Part shown: positions 1-11,647 of the stretch, one piece after another | Numbering within the stretch: position 1 is the first letter of the stretch | How the letters are laid out: the number at the start of each line of letters is the position of its first letter | Assembly (NCBI RefSeq): GCF_001577835.2 | Contig: NC_029519.1 | Coordinates: forward strand, 34,789,775 to 34,853,774 | DNA: 64,000 bases | Direction of reading: 5' to 3' | Origin: Coturnix japonica | Lineage: Eukaryota; Chordata; Aves; Galliformes; Phasianidae | Position numbers and translations under genes: made by a program | Notes under the pieces: generated by a model | What the model was told of the DNA's origin: nothing | Database searches by the model: none | The model's input: the letters and a program-made list of their open reading frames with translations, nothing else

Positions 1-345
1 GCTCATAGCAAACTGCACCAGTGGAGATGATCCACGGTCACCACAGCTGAAACGCACCACACACCATCTCCCTGTGCTCACATCCACTGTTTGGTCCCCA
101 GAAATATTCAGCAAGAGTCAGTGAGTATCAGTGGGTGCCATTTTTCCTTGCATAGAGGAATTCAATGACACCCCTTTGCTTTGCACATACTTCCATATCA
201 GGCACCATTTCATCAGACTGTCCCTCTGCTGCCATCTGACACACAGCAACAACGTGTAATGGAATATTGGCAGGAAGGTTCAACCTCTACTGCTGTACCA
301 CCACCATTGGCCTTTGGTGCTGTAGGCCAATGTTAATAGATATAC
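1..345 (-). mobile_element. Mariner-like DNA transposon fragment (Galluhop/Mariner1_GG type)
   Basis: On the minus strand, starting near base 215, the sequence reads as the start of a mariner transposase: MVSDMEVCAKQRGVIEFLYA, which resembles the helix-turn-helix N-terminus of the family. The frame is broken soon after, so the copy is dead. The element's 5' end lies near base 345 and the rest is cut off by the window edge. It lies in an SNX25 intron about 180 bases past the exon 6 donor. The terminal inverted repeat at the right end is too diverged to place exactly. The family is recognised from memory of chicken repeats; the call is firm as mariner, less so for the exact subfamily. Confidence 0.8.
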
Positions 346-521
346 ACCACTGAGATTTTAGAACAAACAGGCAAATGAAACAGAACTGAAATACCAAATG
401 AACAGCATTACCTAGCATCTGTCTAAAAATTCCCAACAAACTGACCTATCTATTACTAAAGTTCAAATAGCTTTGCAAAATGAAGACAATAAATATGATT
501 GGTAACAAGCAGGATTCTTAC

Positions 522-592
522 CTTTCTGCCTCTTCACTTGGGGAAAATTGCTGATTGTGGTTGCCTGAACTATTTCCACTACAATCTGATAC
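522..592 (-). CDS. SNX25: SNX25 coding exon 6
   Basis: The exon reads YQIVVEIVQATTISNFPQVK then RQK, nearly the same as human SNX25 at the end of the PXA region, just before the RGS domain. The acceptor AG is at 594-593 and the donor GT at 521-520 (GTAAG). It is 71 bases: one base completes the Arg codon begun in exon 5, and the last base starts the next codon. The following exon is outside the window. Confidence 0.93.
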
Positions 593-3500
593 CTAGTTTT
601 AAAGACAGCAGGGATAAGGGTAAAGAGGGAGGAGAGAAAGAAAAAAAAAAAAACCACAATGTTTATAATTTTTATAGTGCATTCCTTATACAGCATAATT
701 AAGAATGAATAAAAAACACTTCCCCCTCCCCTGAAAACTGAGTTGTTGCTCATTTATAAACCTAAGCAATAGTACACATAGAGGAGAGAGCAGGGAAAAA
801 GCTAGTTTTGAAACAAAACAAAACCTCCCAGATTGCAATAGTATTCCTTTCTCTCTAATGTTACCATAGCACAGACACTTACTAATTCCCAGTGAATACA
901 ATAAGTCATGCTCTCTAACATGAAGATATAAATTCACTGTAGGAAACTAGGATGGGAATTCAGTTCAAGATCAGACAGCTGTATATTAAGGTTCTTCTAG
1001 CTAGAATACACATATGGAGCTTTTGTACCTATGGGGGGGGGGAAAGAAAAAGTTCTAAAGTACTACACCCCAGGAGTAATCATAAGCAGCTTGTCACCCA
1101 AATCTATATTATACACAATGCATAACAGCTACCACAGTTAGTAAACTGAATTTTAATGTCAGTTTTGTAATGGCAAAGGAAACAGTTTCTAATTAAATCT
1201 TCTACAAACCTCAAAACACTTGTCATGGCAACCTTTCAGATTTCTCTCAATGCATTTCCCTTGGAAATTAATAATACCAGTAATAAAGGAGTCTTCCAGT
1301 AAATTTAACCCATCTCTGTAGGAGTTCCCTAACTTCAATTAATCAACTCCCCGATGAAGCCAGGTGCCTCCTGGGAAGTCTCCCATTTCCATGACTACTT
1401 AATCCTCTGTTTAAGAGAGGACCTGTGACCATGGTCCTTCACCTATGGTTCACCAACATTATCCATTTCTCCCCATCCTTCCTTCCTCCTGTAGATTTTT
1501 TTAATGTTTGTTTGGATAACCTTTGCTTCTTCATAAGCATACCACTTACATTCACTTCCAACTACGCTTACCTGGTGTGTTTTTTTCCTGCAGTAACCCT
1601 GATTCAACTTTTGATCAACTAAATAAATACTACTATATGGAAGGTGGTCCCCCCACTTCTACAGCTTCCTTTCTTCCAAAATTCATACCCATTTGCTCAC
1701 ACTTCTGGTTTTACACCTTTCCATTATCAATATGATAATAAGCCTTTTCTTCTGTTCTTTATTTTAAGGAAGATGCTCCAAGTTGCATCCCTAAGGACAC
1801 CAGTTAGCCTGTTCCTCCTAGGCCCAAAAGCACCACCCCAGTCACACTGGCGTGCCAGACTGCAGCCCTTTCTCTCTGCAAGTTTGGTCTGAACTTTCTA
1901 GCCTCATGCCCTGTGGTGCCAGGTGAGTAAACATCTCTGGAGCTTCTAAAAGTGATGATACTCGTTTGATTTTCAAGAAGTGAACCATACAGAACAAACA
2001 GGACCAATCACAGTCTCACATGTACCTTCCCACTCTTACCTCTACCTCATCTCTTTGTCACATTCATCTCTTCCCTCATACCTTAAGTGGAAGACAGCAC
2101 AGAATATGAAATAACAGCCTTTCTTGCCATTAATTGCATATTGACCTTTTGCTGCTCCATTAATAAGGGAATAAATAAAACACATTTTTAAAGCAGAATT
2201 ACACAGTACCCACTGGCTTATTTCTTTATCGCTGTTTACTCCCTGCTATGTTAATTCATCAAGTCTTATCTCCAGTCTTCTTCTGACAGAAGTAAATTCA
2301 TTTCACATCTCTCATACAGAATTCATCTTTCCTTCCTCATGTGTAGCAGCCTTCCAATTCATCTAGGCTAACTTAAAACTGAGAGGAAACGAGGATGAGA
2401 TTTCACTGCATAACTCTCTTCTTTCTTGAAAGGAGTAAGGGCAACACACTTTGTGGAGATTCGATACAACAGGAACTAAACTTTGTCTCACTTCATCACA
2501 ACTATGAAATTAAACATTAGGAGGGTGACTTTGAGAGAAGTTTGCAGATAATCATACAACACTCCCTTCCCTGGAAACAACTTTTCTTTTCCCCCCCTGC
2601 ATTTTCCAAACAAACTCCTGGAACACAAAGGTAGAAATAGGAAAAAAAATAATGACAAAACACATTGTCTGAAAACACTGAATTACTGTTTGTGAAAATA
2701 AACATCTGTTCCACAAGTTTCCCTTACAAAACCAGAAGTGTTTACAAAAAAACAGAGACAATCTGTTAAGAGTTGAAGTGAACAAAAGTCAGAAGCCTTG
2801 TATAGATATTAATGAACTGTGAATTCAAAACTTTCTACAGAAGTAATGATAAATAGATCTTAAGTTCTAAAAACAGAAACCATACAACCAACACAAAAAT
2901 CAACATTGCTTTTCTTCTCAAGGCAATGCTTCTAACCAAGGAGAGGAACAAAAAGATTCAGAAAATCCTAGCACCCTTAGCCTTTTGAGGGTAAGCCATT
3001 TTGCAAGGCAGAAAGTGGGCACCCTTCCTTACAGGAAGATGCAGCACACACAGCCTCTCCTTCCTGATCTCTTTGCCAAAAGCAACAAAATCCTTTACCC
3101 ACAAGTACTTAATCATCCAGCTGGGAATTCTTCCCTACGTGGTATATTGTGAAAGCTTTGCAAAACACACTACCTAACTTGGAGATCACCACACAGGTAG
3201 GCCCATCTCTCTCTAAGTGATGGAGACCAAACAGAAGAAGAATTTATCCTCCCACAAGGGGAATGCTTTTCACAAATGCTTCCACAAGGACACGTTCTGC
3301 ACAGCAGAAGGAAGAGCACAGCCCTCAGAAATCAAATACTGTTTTTCTCTTTGAAATTAAATGAAATTCTCCTGATATTTTCCATTGAATTATTGATAAA
3401 CATTATATGGGATGCAGAAGAGCACATCTCAAAATGATGGTAGTCAGTCTCCACAGAACAGAAAGCAAAGATCTCAGCGCAGCCAAAACCACATCATTTC

Positions 3501-4920
3501 ATGAAGCACATTCGCTACCCAATATTAGAGAACACTGTTTAGGATGACCTATCAGCTAAAAAGAGAGCACACAGAGTGCATTAATATGCCAGAATAACAA
3601 CAACAGAAGATTTGGGTTTCTTTTGGAACACGCAGATCCATTAGTGTGATTATGCTACTAAATATGATGTCAATTAGGTTTCAGACAGAGTCTAATAGAG
3701 ACTAATTTCTGCTCTCAGTAAAGACACACTGGCCCAGAGTAAAGAGCAAATTTTTACAGCAGATGAGCAATAAGTAGCCAAGCAACAAGATCATTTCACC
3801 ATCACCTAAATGCATTTTCCTGTCTCAGAAATGCAAGTAGTTTCAGAATCAGGGAAAAGAAGCAGAGAAGGTATTGCCACATTGCCCACAACACTCCATA
3901 TCTTGGTACACCCATCACTTGGCCTGATCAAGCTGAGTCTAACAAAAGGTCTGGGTCACAACAGATGACCCAAAGTGCATCAAATGGAATCAATTTGCTT
4001 GTGTCTTTCAGATGTTGCTACAGCCATTTAGTAAGAAAGCTGACTTGTGGCAGCAATTGAAGGGAGCAACAGAAAAGGAAAAATAACAGTTCTGGCTAGC
4101 AGTGACAGATTAGGACCAGTTCTCTGAAAATGGATTCAACAGCTTTCTGAAGTTTTAGTGTGCACAACAAAACCAACATGATACAAAAATTCTATCTGGA
4201 TTGCATCCCTTTGGCCTGCTCCCCAGGCTTCACTTGCTTTTTATCCTTTCTCTTGCATCAGAAATCAGAGGAGAAACAGCACAGCTGTGAAGATAAGGCA
4301 AGTATACAGATCATCTCATGTTTGGGCAAGCAGGTTCAAGATGTATATGAGTACTTTATTGTGGAACTTGGAAGAAAAATTAGGTGGTAACTGAGATTTT
4401 TTTAGAAGGATGGAAAATAAGCAGAAAAGGGGGTGCATGTTATTTTACTGGGAAACAGCAACAAGAAGCACATTGATGATATGGAGGAAACTTAGGGTCT
4501 TCTAAGGTCTTTAAGGTATTCTTCACAGTTCATTGACATGTTTAAGAAGGATGCAATTGGTTAACAATGTCCTGAAACAGTTCTGAAACACCTCTATGTC
4601 ACTGGTAAAGCCTGCTGGAACTCACACCCTTCTTTCCATGTCACAGAATCACACACTACACACCGTGCTGAGTTCCAGCTAAGTGGAATGTTTTGTGTTT
4701 GTATGTTTGTTTGTTTTTTAACATTTTCTACCATCAAACTGAGAAGCTGACTATATTACAGATTAATGAATACTGTGGCTTTTCATCTTTATCGTCTCTG
4801 CTTCACCAAAAGAAAAAGAAATTAAAAACTGAATCGAGAAATATTCATTCAAATCTCACTAACAGGTTAGCAAAAGCAGCACATTTAGTTTCAAATATGC
4901 TAAAGTAAAGCATCAAGTAC
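593..4920 (-). other. SNX25 intron 5
   Basis: AT-rich intron of about 4.3 kb between exons 5 and 6. It has short A-runs and a G-run near 1035, and no coding exon, RNA gene or clear transposon was recognised. Open frames here are short and show no family resemblance. Confidence 0.7.
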
Positions 4921-5107
4921 CTCAGCTGTTTCAGGAATTCAACATCAGTGTTGCTGTTAATCAGCTTGATGAACTCCTCATATGAAGGAGCATATGTGTA
5001 GTCTTTCTTCTGATGCTCATTCATCTGTTCCCTGTACTCCAGCTGGCTGAGTAGCATTTGGTTGATATAATCTGGATCTCCCAGCAGTTCCACCACTGGT
5101 TTCAGTA
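4921..5107 (-). CDS. SNX25: SNX25 coding exon 5 (PXA domain)
   Basis: The translation begins VLKPVVELLGDPDYINQMLL and continues through YTYAPSYEEFIKLINSN to FLKQLR, almost identical to human SNX25. The acceptor is at 5109-5108 after a pyrimidine tract, and the donor GT at 4920-4919. The 187 bases enter in phase 1 and leave in phase 2, matching both neighbours. This is part of the PXA (phox-associated) domain. Confidence 0.96.
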
Positions 5108-5979
5108 CTGGAGAGGAAAAATATTTTAAAACAAAATCCTTATGTTGAAGAGTAACTGTTATACACCTCATGAGAATACTACAGATAAGAGGCAAAAATA
5201 GATGCAAAAACATCAATAAGAATTTCAAAGCAGTCTCCCGACTACATAGTATATTTGAGACCTCATGTATATCATTTCATGACAAAACTGTTTGTGCTGT
5301 TGCCCAAACCAACATATGTTGACAAAGTTGAGTCCCATTTGGGAAATTTCAAGCATTTTTGGTTTTTTTTCTTTCTACTGTGTGCCTTGGAAGCTGTGAC
5401 ATTAAATTTCCATTTGCAATGGCTGAGAACTGGATTGCATAACATACTGGAGACTTCATAACTTCAGAATTTGAATTCAGTTATATTAAAAAATGACAAG
5501 CAGCTTTATAATCTAATTAAAGTAGATCTGATAAAATGAAATGCAAAATAGAAAACCTTCATTAAAAAATTGGATTCAAAGTTTAAAACAAATCAAATCT
5601 GGTATCATAATTCAATCGGAATCATGTCTATGGATTCTGTGCATCTGAATGAAGCTCAATAGGTCAAAACTATTCATAAAATCCATAAAAATAGTGCTAC
5701 TGAAGTCTGCAAAAAAGGGTTCCCCTATGGAAAAAAAAAATGATAGAAGGAATGGACAAAAGGGATTTTATCCTGAAAGGTGCTAAGAAACCTGGCAACA
5801 AGTCAGGACAGTCAAGTAAGTGCATGCTTAACTTGCAAAACACAAAGTTCCTCGTTGGCCATCACTGAAAATAAAATATCTGGAGTTAAAAGCATAGCAT
5901 CAAGACATACATAAAGATGTGTGTAATTATTAATACTGTACAAGTGTATGTGTTTAATTAACTCCGATCTTTCATCTAC
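5108..5979 (-). other. SNX25 intron 4
   Basis: AT-rich intron of about 870 bases. Nothing beyond simple A/T runs was seen. Confidence 0.7.
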
Positions 5980-6152
5980 CTTTTGTTGCAAGTATTTCTG
6001 CAAGGACTATGCGCAAGCTGACAGACTGGACATCCTTTGAGGGTAGGAGACAACACACCAGAATTTGAGAACATTTTTGCAGGAACCTTACTTCTTCATC
6101 AGAGCTCCTCAAGCATGGGTGCAGCAAAAAAGGTCTCGGTGGATCTTCCTGC
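5980..6152 (-). CDS. SNX25: SNX25 coding exon 4 (PXA domain)
   Basis: The minus strand reads QEDPPRPFLLHPCLRSSDEE, then VRFLQKCSQILVCCLLPSKD and VQSVSLRIVLAEILATK, clearly the human SNX25 segment that follows ANAR. The acceptor AG is at 6154-6153 and the donor GT at 5979-5978. The first base completes Arg from exon 3 (AG|G), and the last base starts Val of exon 5 (G|TA). No single long open frame marks this exon because of its short flanks; it was found by reading the splice sites. Confidence 0.93.
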
Positions 6153-9100
6153 CTAAGAAAAGAAAGGGGGAAAAAAAATAATAAAACAAAAGAAAAAGAA
6201 AGAAGGAGAAGAAGGAGAGAAACATAACTTGAAATATTGAAAACATGAAAAATCCATGATCAGGTTAAACAAAAACTTCAGTAAATAAACATTTTGACCC
6301 TCATGTATTTTTAAATGGGTTTTTGTTTTGTTTATGTTCCAGTGGGTTTTTTTCCCTTTTAAGTCTATTATGACATTTCCAAATTCCTTTGCTCTGGTGG
6401 TATTTTCACCCGCCAAAATAAAAATACTGCATCAAAGAGAAATAGTAGAAACAGCCCAACAACTGGAAGGAGGGAAGAACAAGGGCAGAGAACAACCATA
6501 AAGGAGCCCCCATTTCTCTATACTTCTCAGGGGGAGGAGGGAGAATAGGGTGGATGGGAGAAAGGTGTTTTTAATTTGCTTTTGGTTCTCAGTCAGCAGT
6601 CTTGTTAGTAGATGGCAATAAGTTATATTCATCTCCCTATACTGAGTTTGTTTTACCCATATGGTAACTAGTGAGTGATCTCCCTGTCCTTATCTCAACC
6701 CTTGAGCCCTTTTCCATCATATTTTATCCCTCTCCTCTTTTGAGGAGGAGCAGTGAAGAAGCAGTACCAGAGTTTAGCTGCCCACCGGTGTGAAGCCACT
6801 ACATAAGCAGAGTACTTGGGATCATTCCTACTTTGAGAAACAGGTCTAACTGCTAAATAATGAAAGTATGTTCTTTCCTTCATAATTGGGAAGCAGAAAA
6901 TACCCTGTACATTCGAGCTAGCTTTCCTAAAACATCAGTTTTCAGCCTGTCACTTGTCAAATTGCTCTAAGCAAGACACCTATACAGTAACAAACTTGGT
7001 ATTATCATTCATGTATGCTGTAAGCAAGCAAATCCTCACTAGCCTACAACAGATTACAAACAGACAGACACAGCATCACTTTAGAGACCCAGGGCCTCAG
7101 CAGAATGCCCTCAGGCATTACACATCCCATCCCAGTGCCTCCTCCCATTCTCTGTATGTCTGCTTCCCTTCCAGAGCTAGGGGCTGCTGCCCGGATTAGC
7201 ATCAACCAGCTTGATGCTCATAGGGCTGCTCCAAGCCTGTAGCCTCAGCGTGAGAAAATCAAACAAGAGCTGGATGCCACCAAACCAGAAGTTTCTGGTT
7301 GTGAACCAGTGCACAGCCACCAGTGACAGGCAGCACTGTACAACTGGTATTTGCTTCTGAGTCCACGAAGGAGCAAATCTGTTGCAACAGTAACAGCATT
7401 GCTATAACAGCACAAGACATTTATTCCAAGGTAGCTAAATCAGGCTCTTAAACACACTTTCAGAAGAATGAGAATATGAAAACATAATTTGGTTTCTATT
7501 TGACTGAAGCTTATTTATTCAGTCCCAAATCAAATGTTTTCTATTCAAATATGGATAACGGAGAGGGTTTCAGTTCTACAAGACTAATTTCAAAATAAGT
7601 CCCTTGAAACAGCTTGGACGTGAATACTGTTTGCTCTTCAGAGAAGCAATGTATGAGATGTACAGATTTCATTACTAACCAGAGCAGGTGGTGCAGCTGA
7701 TGTAGCTCCAAAAGCTGTTTATCTTGTTCTGGTAGGATCTATTCTCTCTGGCAACTGAATACCTGGCTATTTTCCTCAGCGCATTTCCATTGGTCTAGAT
7801 ACATCCTACTGCCTCCTCAACAACACATCAGTCACCGCATCGCATGCTGTCCCTAAAGGCATTCATTATTTATCCAAAACTGGATATGTCCCAGGCAGAC
7901 AGAAAGTCTGGGCCATTTCTGTGTAGCCACCAATCAGAGAAGCCAACTCTTCCTTCTCTGGACAGGTTGAACCACCCCATCAGCCACTTCAAAACACCAC
8001 CAGAAGCAGGAGCTAAATGCCAGTGAACAGGTGACATCCACTCAGCATCTGTTAGCCAAGAGCAGACTCATTTCTAACAAGTAGCTCCTGAGTATTAAGA
8101 GCAATGATAGAGAACCTGAACTAAAAACAAGCAGAAACTGTTCTGCTGCAAGGGAACACACACACACAGACTTTCCTTCCTGGAGAAACTTACCTAATTT
8201 GCAGGACACGATGCACAGTTATTAGAACAAGCATGTGCAAAGCATGAAGCCCAGCTGTTATGCACACAGTGCTTCACTAAATCAAGATTAAAGTCCCCTT
8301 TGCCATCAGCATCTTTTTAAATACACCCACACACAGCATCAACCTCCTGAGGAATGCCAGTCTGTTTGGGACTGCCAACACCCTGGAGTATTTACTGCAC
8401 CTATAACACTGTGAATACAGAAGTCATTTCTCATCATCTTTGCCTTTTTGTTGCACACACTTATTCCCTGTGAACAGCCCATACGTGCAGATAGGCTGAG
8501 TTAGACCAGGACTCCTCTGGTACAGTCAACAGAACAAACAGAAAACTGTACAGAATACTGTACAGAATAAACAAGCAGAATAGCAAATCTTTGGTTCTTG
8601 TTTTTCTAAATCAACTAATGCATTTTTGCCTGAGGGAATACGAGGGGGAAAAGGGAGCTGCATGCACTACAACTGACAGGCCATTTAAGAACAGTTTCCT
8701 CTGTTTCCTGGAGAATTTTCCATTAACTAAGAGGATATGAATCTTTGCAGAGGGAGTTCTTTCAGTTACTTTCTTATTTGCTTCAATATAAACATCAGCT
8801 CGTAATAAAAATACGCTATTCATCAACTAAATGTCTGCCCAGAAAGCAGCATCCCTTCTGATTCAGGCTTCTCCCTCACACCTACCAATGAAATAACTGA
8901 GTAGTGAGTGACCATGGAAGGAAGTACAAGCACCACTGCTGTCATCTGTCCTGCAGCAGTAGCTGGGAGTTTCCAAACAAAGACATTTAGTAATTGCAGA
9001 CAACAAATAGACAACAAAACCCACAAAAATTACCCTGGGTTCAGACACGTGTGAACAAGAATTTAATGACAAATAATATAAATCTGTCTGCTTTGGAAGG

Positions 9101-11430
9101 AAGGAAGTATAGAAAGGAAGCAAGCACGTGAATAAAGAGTATCCAGGATATTAACAACAGCTCCACAGGTTGTTATGTAAAGATCCATTCTCATAAAAAA
9201 AAACCCTTCAAAATGTTCCATCTGATCTTGCTGTTGCTTTAATTTATCTTTCAAGAGTGAGTCTTGCAGAGTCGCATTTAAGTCTCAATCAGCACAACTG
9301 TGAGCTGAAGTGTATGTGCAACTCGCTATAAATGCTTTTCATCAGAATATTCAGCACCTATTGTCATTTAAGTGATTCTGAGGACTATCAAAATAACACA
9401 CGACCAACACCTCTTCATCTATATCGCCATCAGCTCTACACTTCTTGATGCTGTAGCATAATGAAAATTGATTTAATTTTGATCTTTACAAGCCAGAATC
9501 AAAAGCACACCCAAAAAAAAAAAAAACTTGCTAAAAGCAAAATAAAACTCCAATACCAAACCAACCTCACAAAGCATTGCAAAAAAAGCCGAGGACAAAG
9601 ACAACCTTTGATTTCCAAAGTCACAATATCAGAAAGATTAATAAAAGAATTATCTATCATTTGCTGTCTTAGTAACTATATTATTTATACATGTCATAGT
9701 TACCTTCCTAAAAGGAAAAGCAGCTGGACATCAGGGTAATCCCCAATGATTTACACAAGATGAAAAAGTTACGAGTTGTCTTGTCTACCATTCTAATGGT
9801 TCTGCATCATGCCAGACAGTCTAACCCACAGCTAGAGGAGCATTTTCTTTAGCTTCATTTCTAGCAGGAAAGACGTTCTCCTTTAAAGTAACCAAAGATA
9901 AGAAAGAAAATGGAAACAGACCACCCTCCCCATTCCCTGTATCCCACCAGCTAGGATGGAAGCTGCCTCTTCTTCCCAAGCTCTCCCTCATTCAAGTGCA
10001 TATTTTTCCTTATCTGTTTGCCTCTGGTGCTCATTTACTTTGAGTTATTTGCTACCAAGTGAAGTACCGCAATGACTAAGATAAGCTAGAGGCAAAGCAG
10101 GACCACAGTGAGGACCCGTAGCCTCTTTCCACCTGTCTTAGCCTGAAGAGCTGCAGCCTATTTCAGCCATCCTGATCTGTCAGCTATCACAGGCTTCATT
10201 CAGACAGTCAGTGAAAGTGGAAAAGCAAAGGGATTTCCATGGAACTTTGCAATGAAGAAATTGCTTCTGTCCTCCCAGGGACATACTTTCTCATACTTTA
10301 ATGGGCTGTCTGTTGTCTTATGGGAAGAGAACCAAGAATGCAGTTGTCTAGGCAGCACCCACTCTAGAGCTGAAGCAAGTATTGAAAACTCCGCAAGCCA
10401 CCTGAGAACAGGCAAAATGCCCTTTGCTGCCTCACTGCATTATCAACTCAGCACTGGAAACAGGACGTGGCATTCCAGCTGGCATCACAGAAGGAAAGTT
10501 ACCTAGCTCTAATTACAGACTCTGCATTCCTACAGTCACCCAGCATTAACCAGATTCACTATTATAGACATTGAGAGGGAAATGTGACTTCCCATTTAAA
10601 ACTACTACTATTTTTAAAATGTTGACAGAAAGCTGAAGCCAGGCTAATGACATCTCTTGTGCTGCCTGACTTAGAATTTTCAACTTGAGTTATATAACAT
10701 ATAAGCAAAGGTTTTCCAAGAAACTCTAGTTTCTAAGTCAAGACAAAGAGACACGCTGTCATTCTCAGACCAAGATTTAACATGTCAGCAAGTTCCAGCA
10801 AAACTAACACTGTAGAAGGCAAACTGCATAGGTGTTACAGATCACACATGCAATTTCCATTTGGGTTCTCCTACAGTAGTATTTAAGTAGACCAAAAGAA
10901 CGCTGCCAAAAAGAAATCCATGAGATAGCCTAAAAAGAGAAAGAAAATCCAGCCAATGATCTTTCAGCTGAAAAACCTAGTTGCTGCAGAACAGACCACT
11001 TACAGAAACTACAGGTCCTTCCCCTCCTGGGGCTAGTACAAATGAGAAACATGAACGGAATTACCCCTTGTGCTATTGCAGAAAAAATGCAGCTAACTAT
11101 GTTTCTTCTTACCTGGCTGCTCTGACAGTCTCTCTCCTTTTCCTTGCAAGTTTGCACTACTTGTGCAGCCCACCTCCTACTGAGAGCAAAGGATTCAAAG
11201 ATCAAATGGAAATTGCAGTGAATCTGAACTATGAGAAAAGGATAAATGTTTCTTCCCCTGGGTCTTACAGATGCTATGATGCCTGCTAGGTCCCTATATT
11301 TGGTAAGAAACCTGAAAGGTTTAATCAGTCACACAAGAAAATATTACATTATTCGTTATTTTGATATAGCAAATCTAAAAGCAGAGAGATAAGCAAAAAA
11401 CTCCAGTGAAACACACAGTTTGAGTTTTAC
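6153..11430 (-). other. SNX25 intron 3
   Basis: About 5.3 kb of intron. It holds a short CA tract near 8158-8169, a poly-A run near 9512-9526 and purine-rich stretches. No exon, RNA gene or recognisable transposon was seen. Confidence 0.65.
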
Positions 11431-11647
11431 CTGGCATTGGCTCCTTTAAGGTCACAGAAGTGTGTGAGTAAAGCTTTCACTACATCATTGCAGACGACTT
11501 TAACTACATCAATGTGACTCAGCCTCAGTCGCAGCTGCTTGGCAATCTCCCAGAAGTCTTCTGACAGCAGCTGGTACAGCTGCCCTTCATCTCTGCTGAG
11601 TTGCCCATACCAGGACAGGATGTAATCTCTGTACATGTAGTCAAACA
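11431..11647 (-). CDS. SNX25: SNX25 coding exon 3 (start of PXA domain)
   Basis: It reads VFDYMYRDYILSWYGQLSRD, then EGQLYQLLSEDFWEIAKQLR and on to HIDVVKVVCNDVVKALLTHF ending GANAR, a near match to the PXA start in human SNX25. The acceptor is at 11649-11648 and the donor GT at 11430-11429. The exon is 217 bases, entering in phase 1 (G|TG Val) and leaving in phase 2 (AG|G Arg). PXA domains occur beside PX domains in SNX13/14/19/25 and face the cytosol next to the membrane hairpin. Confidence 0.96.

Noticed and set aside
8155-8170. Short CA repeat and other simple runs (GA near 14701, TTGG near 57717)
   Set aside because: Too short to be worth separate annotation.
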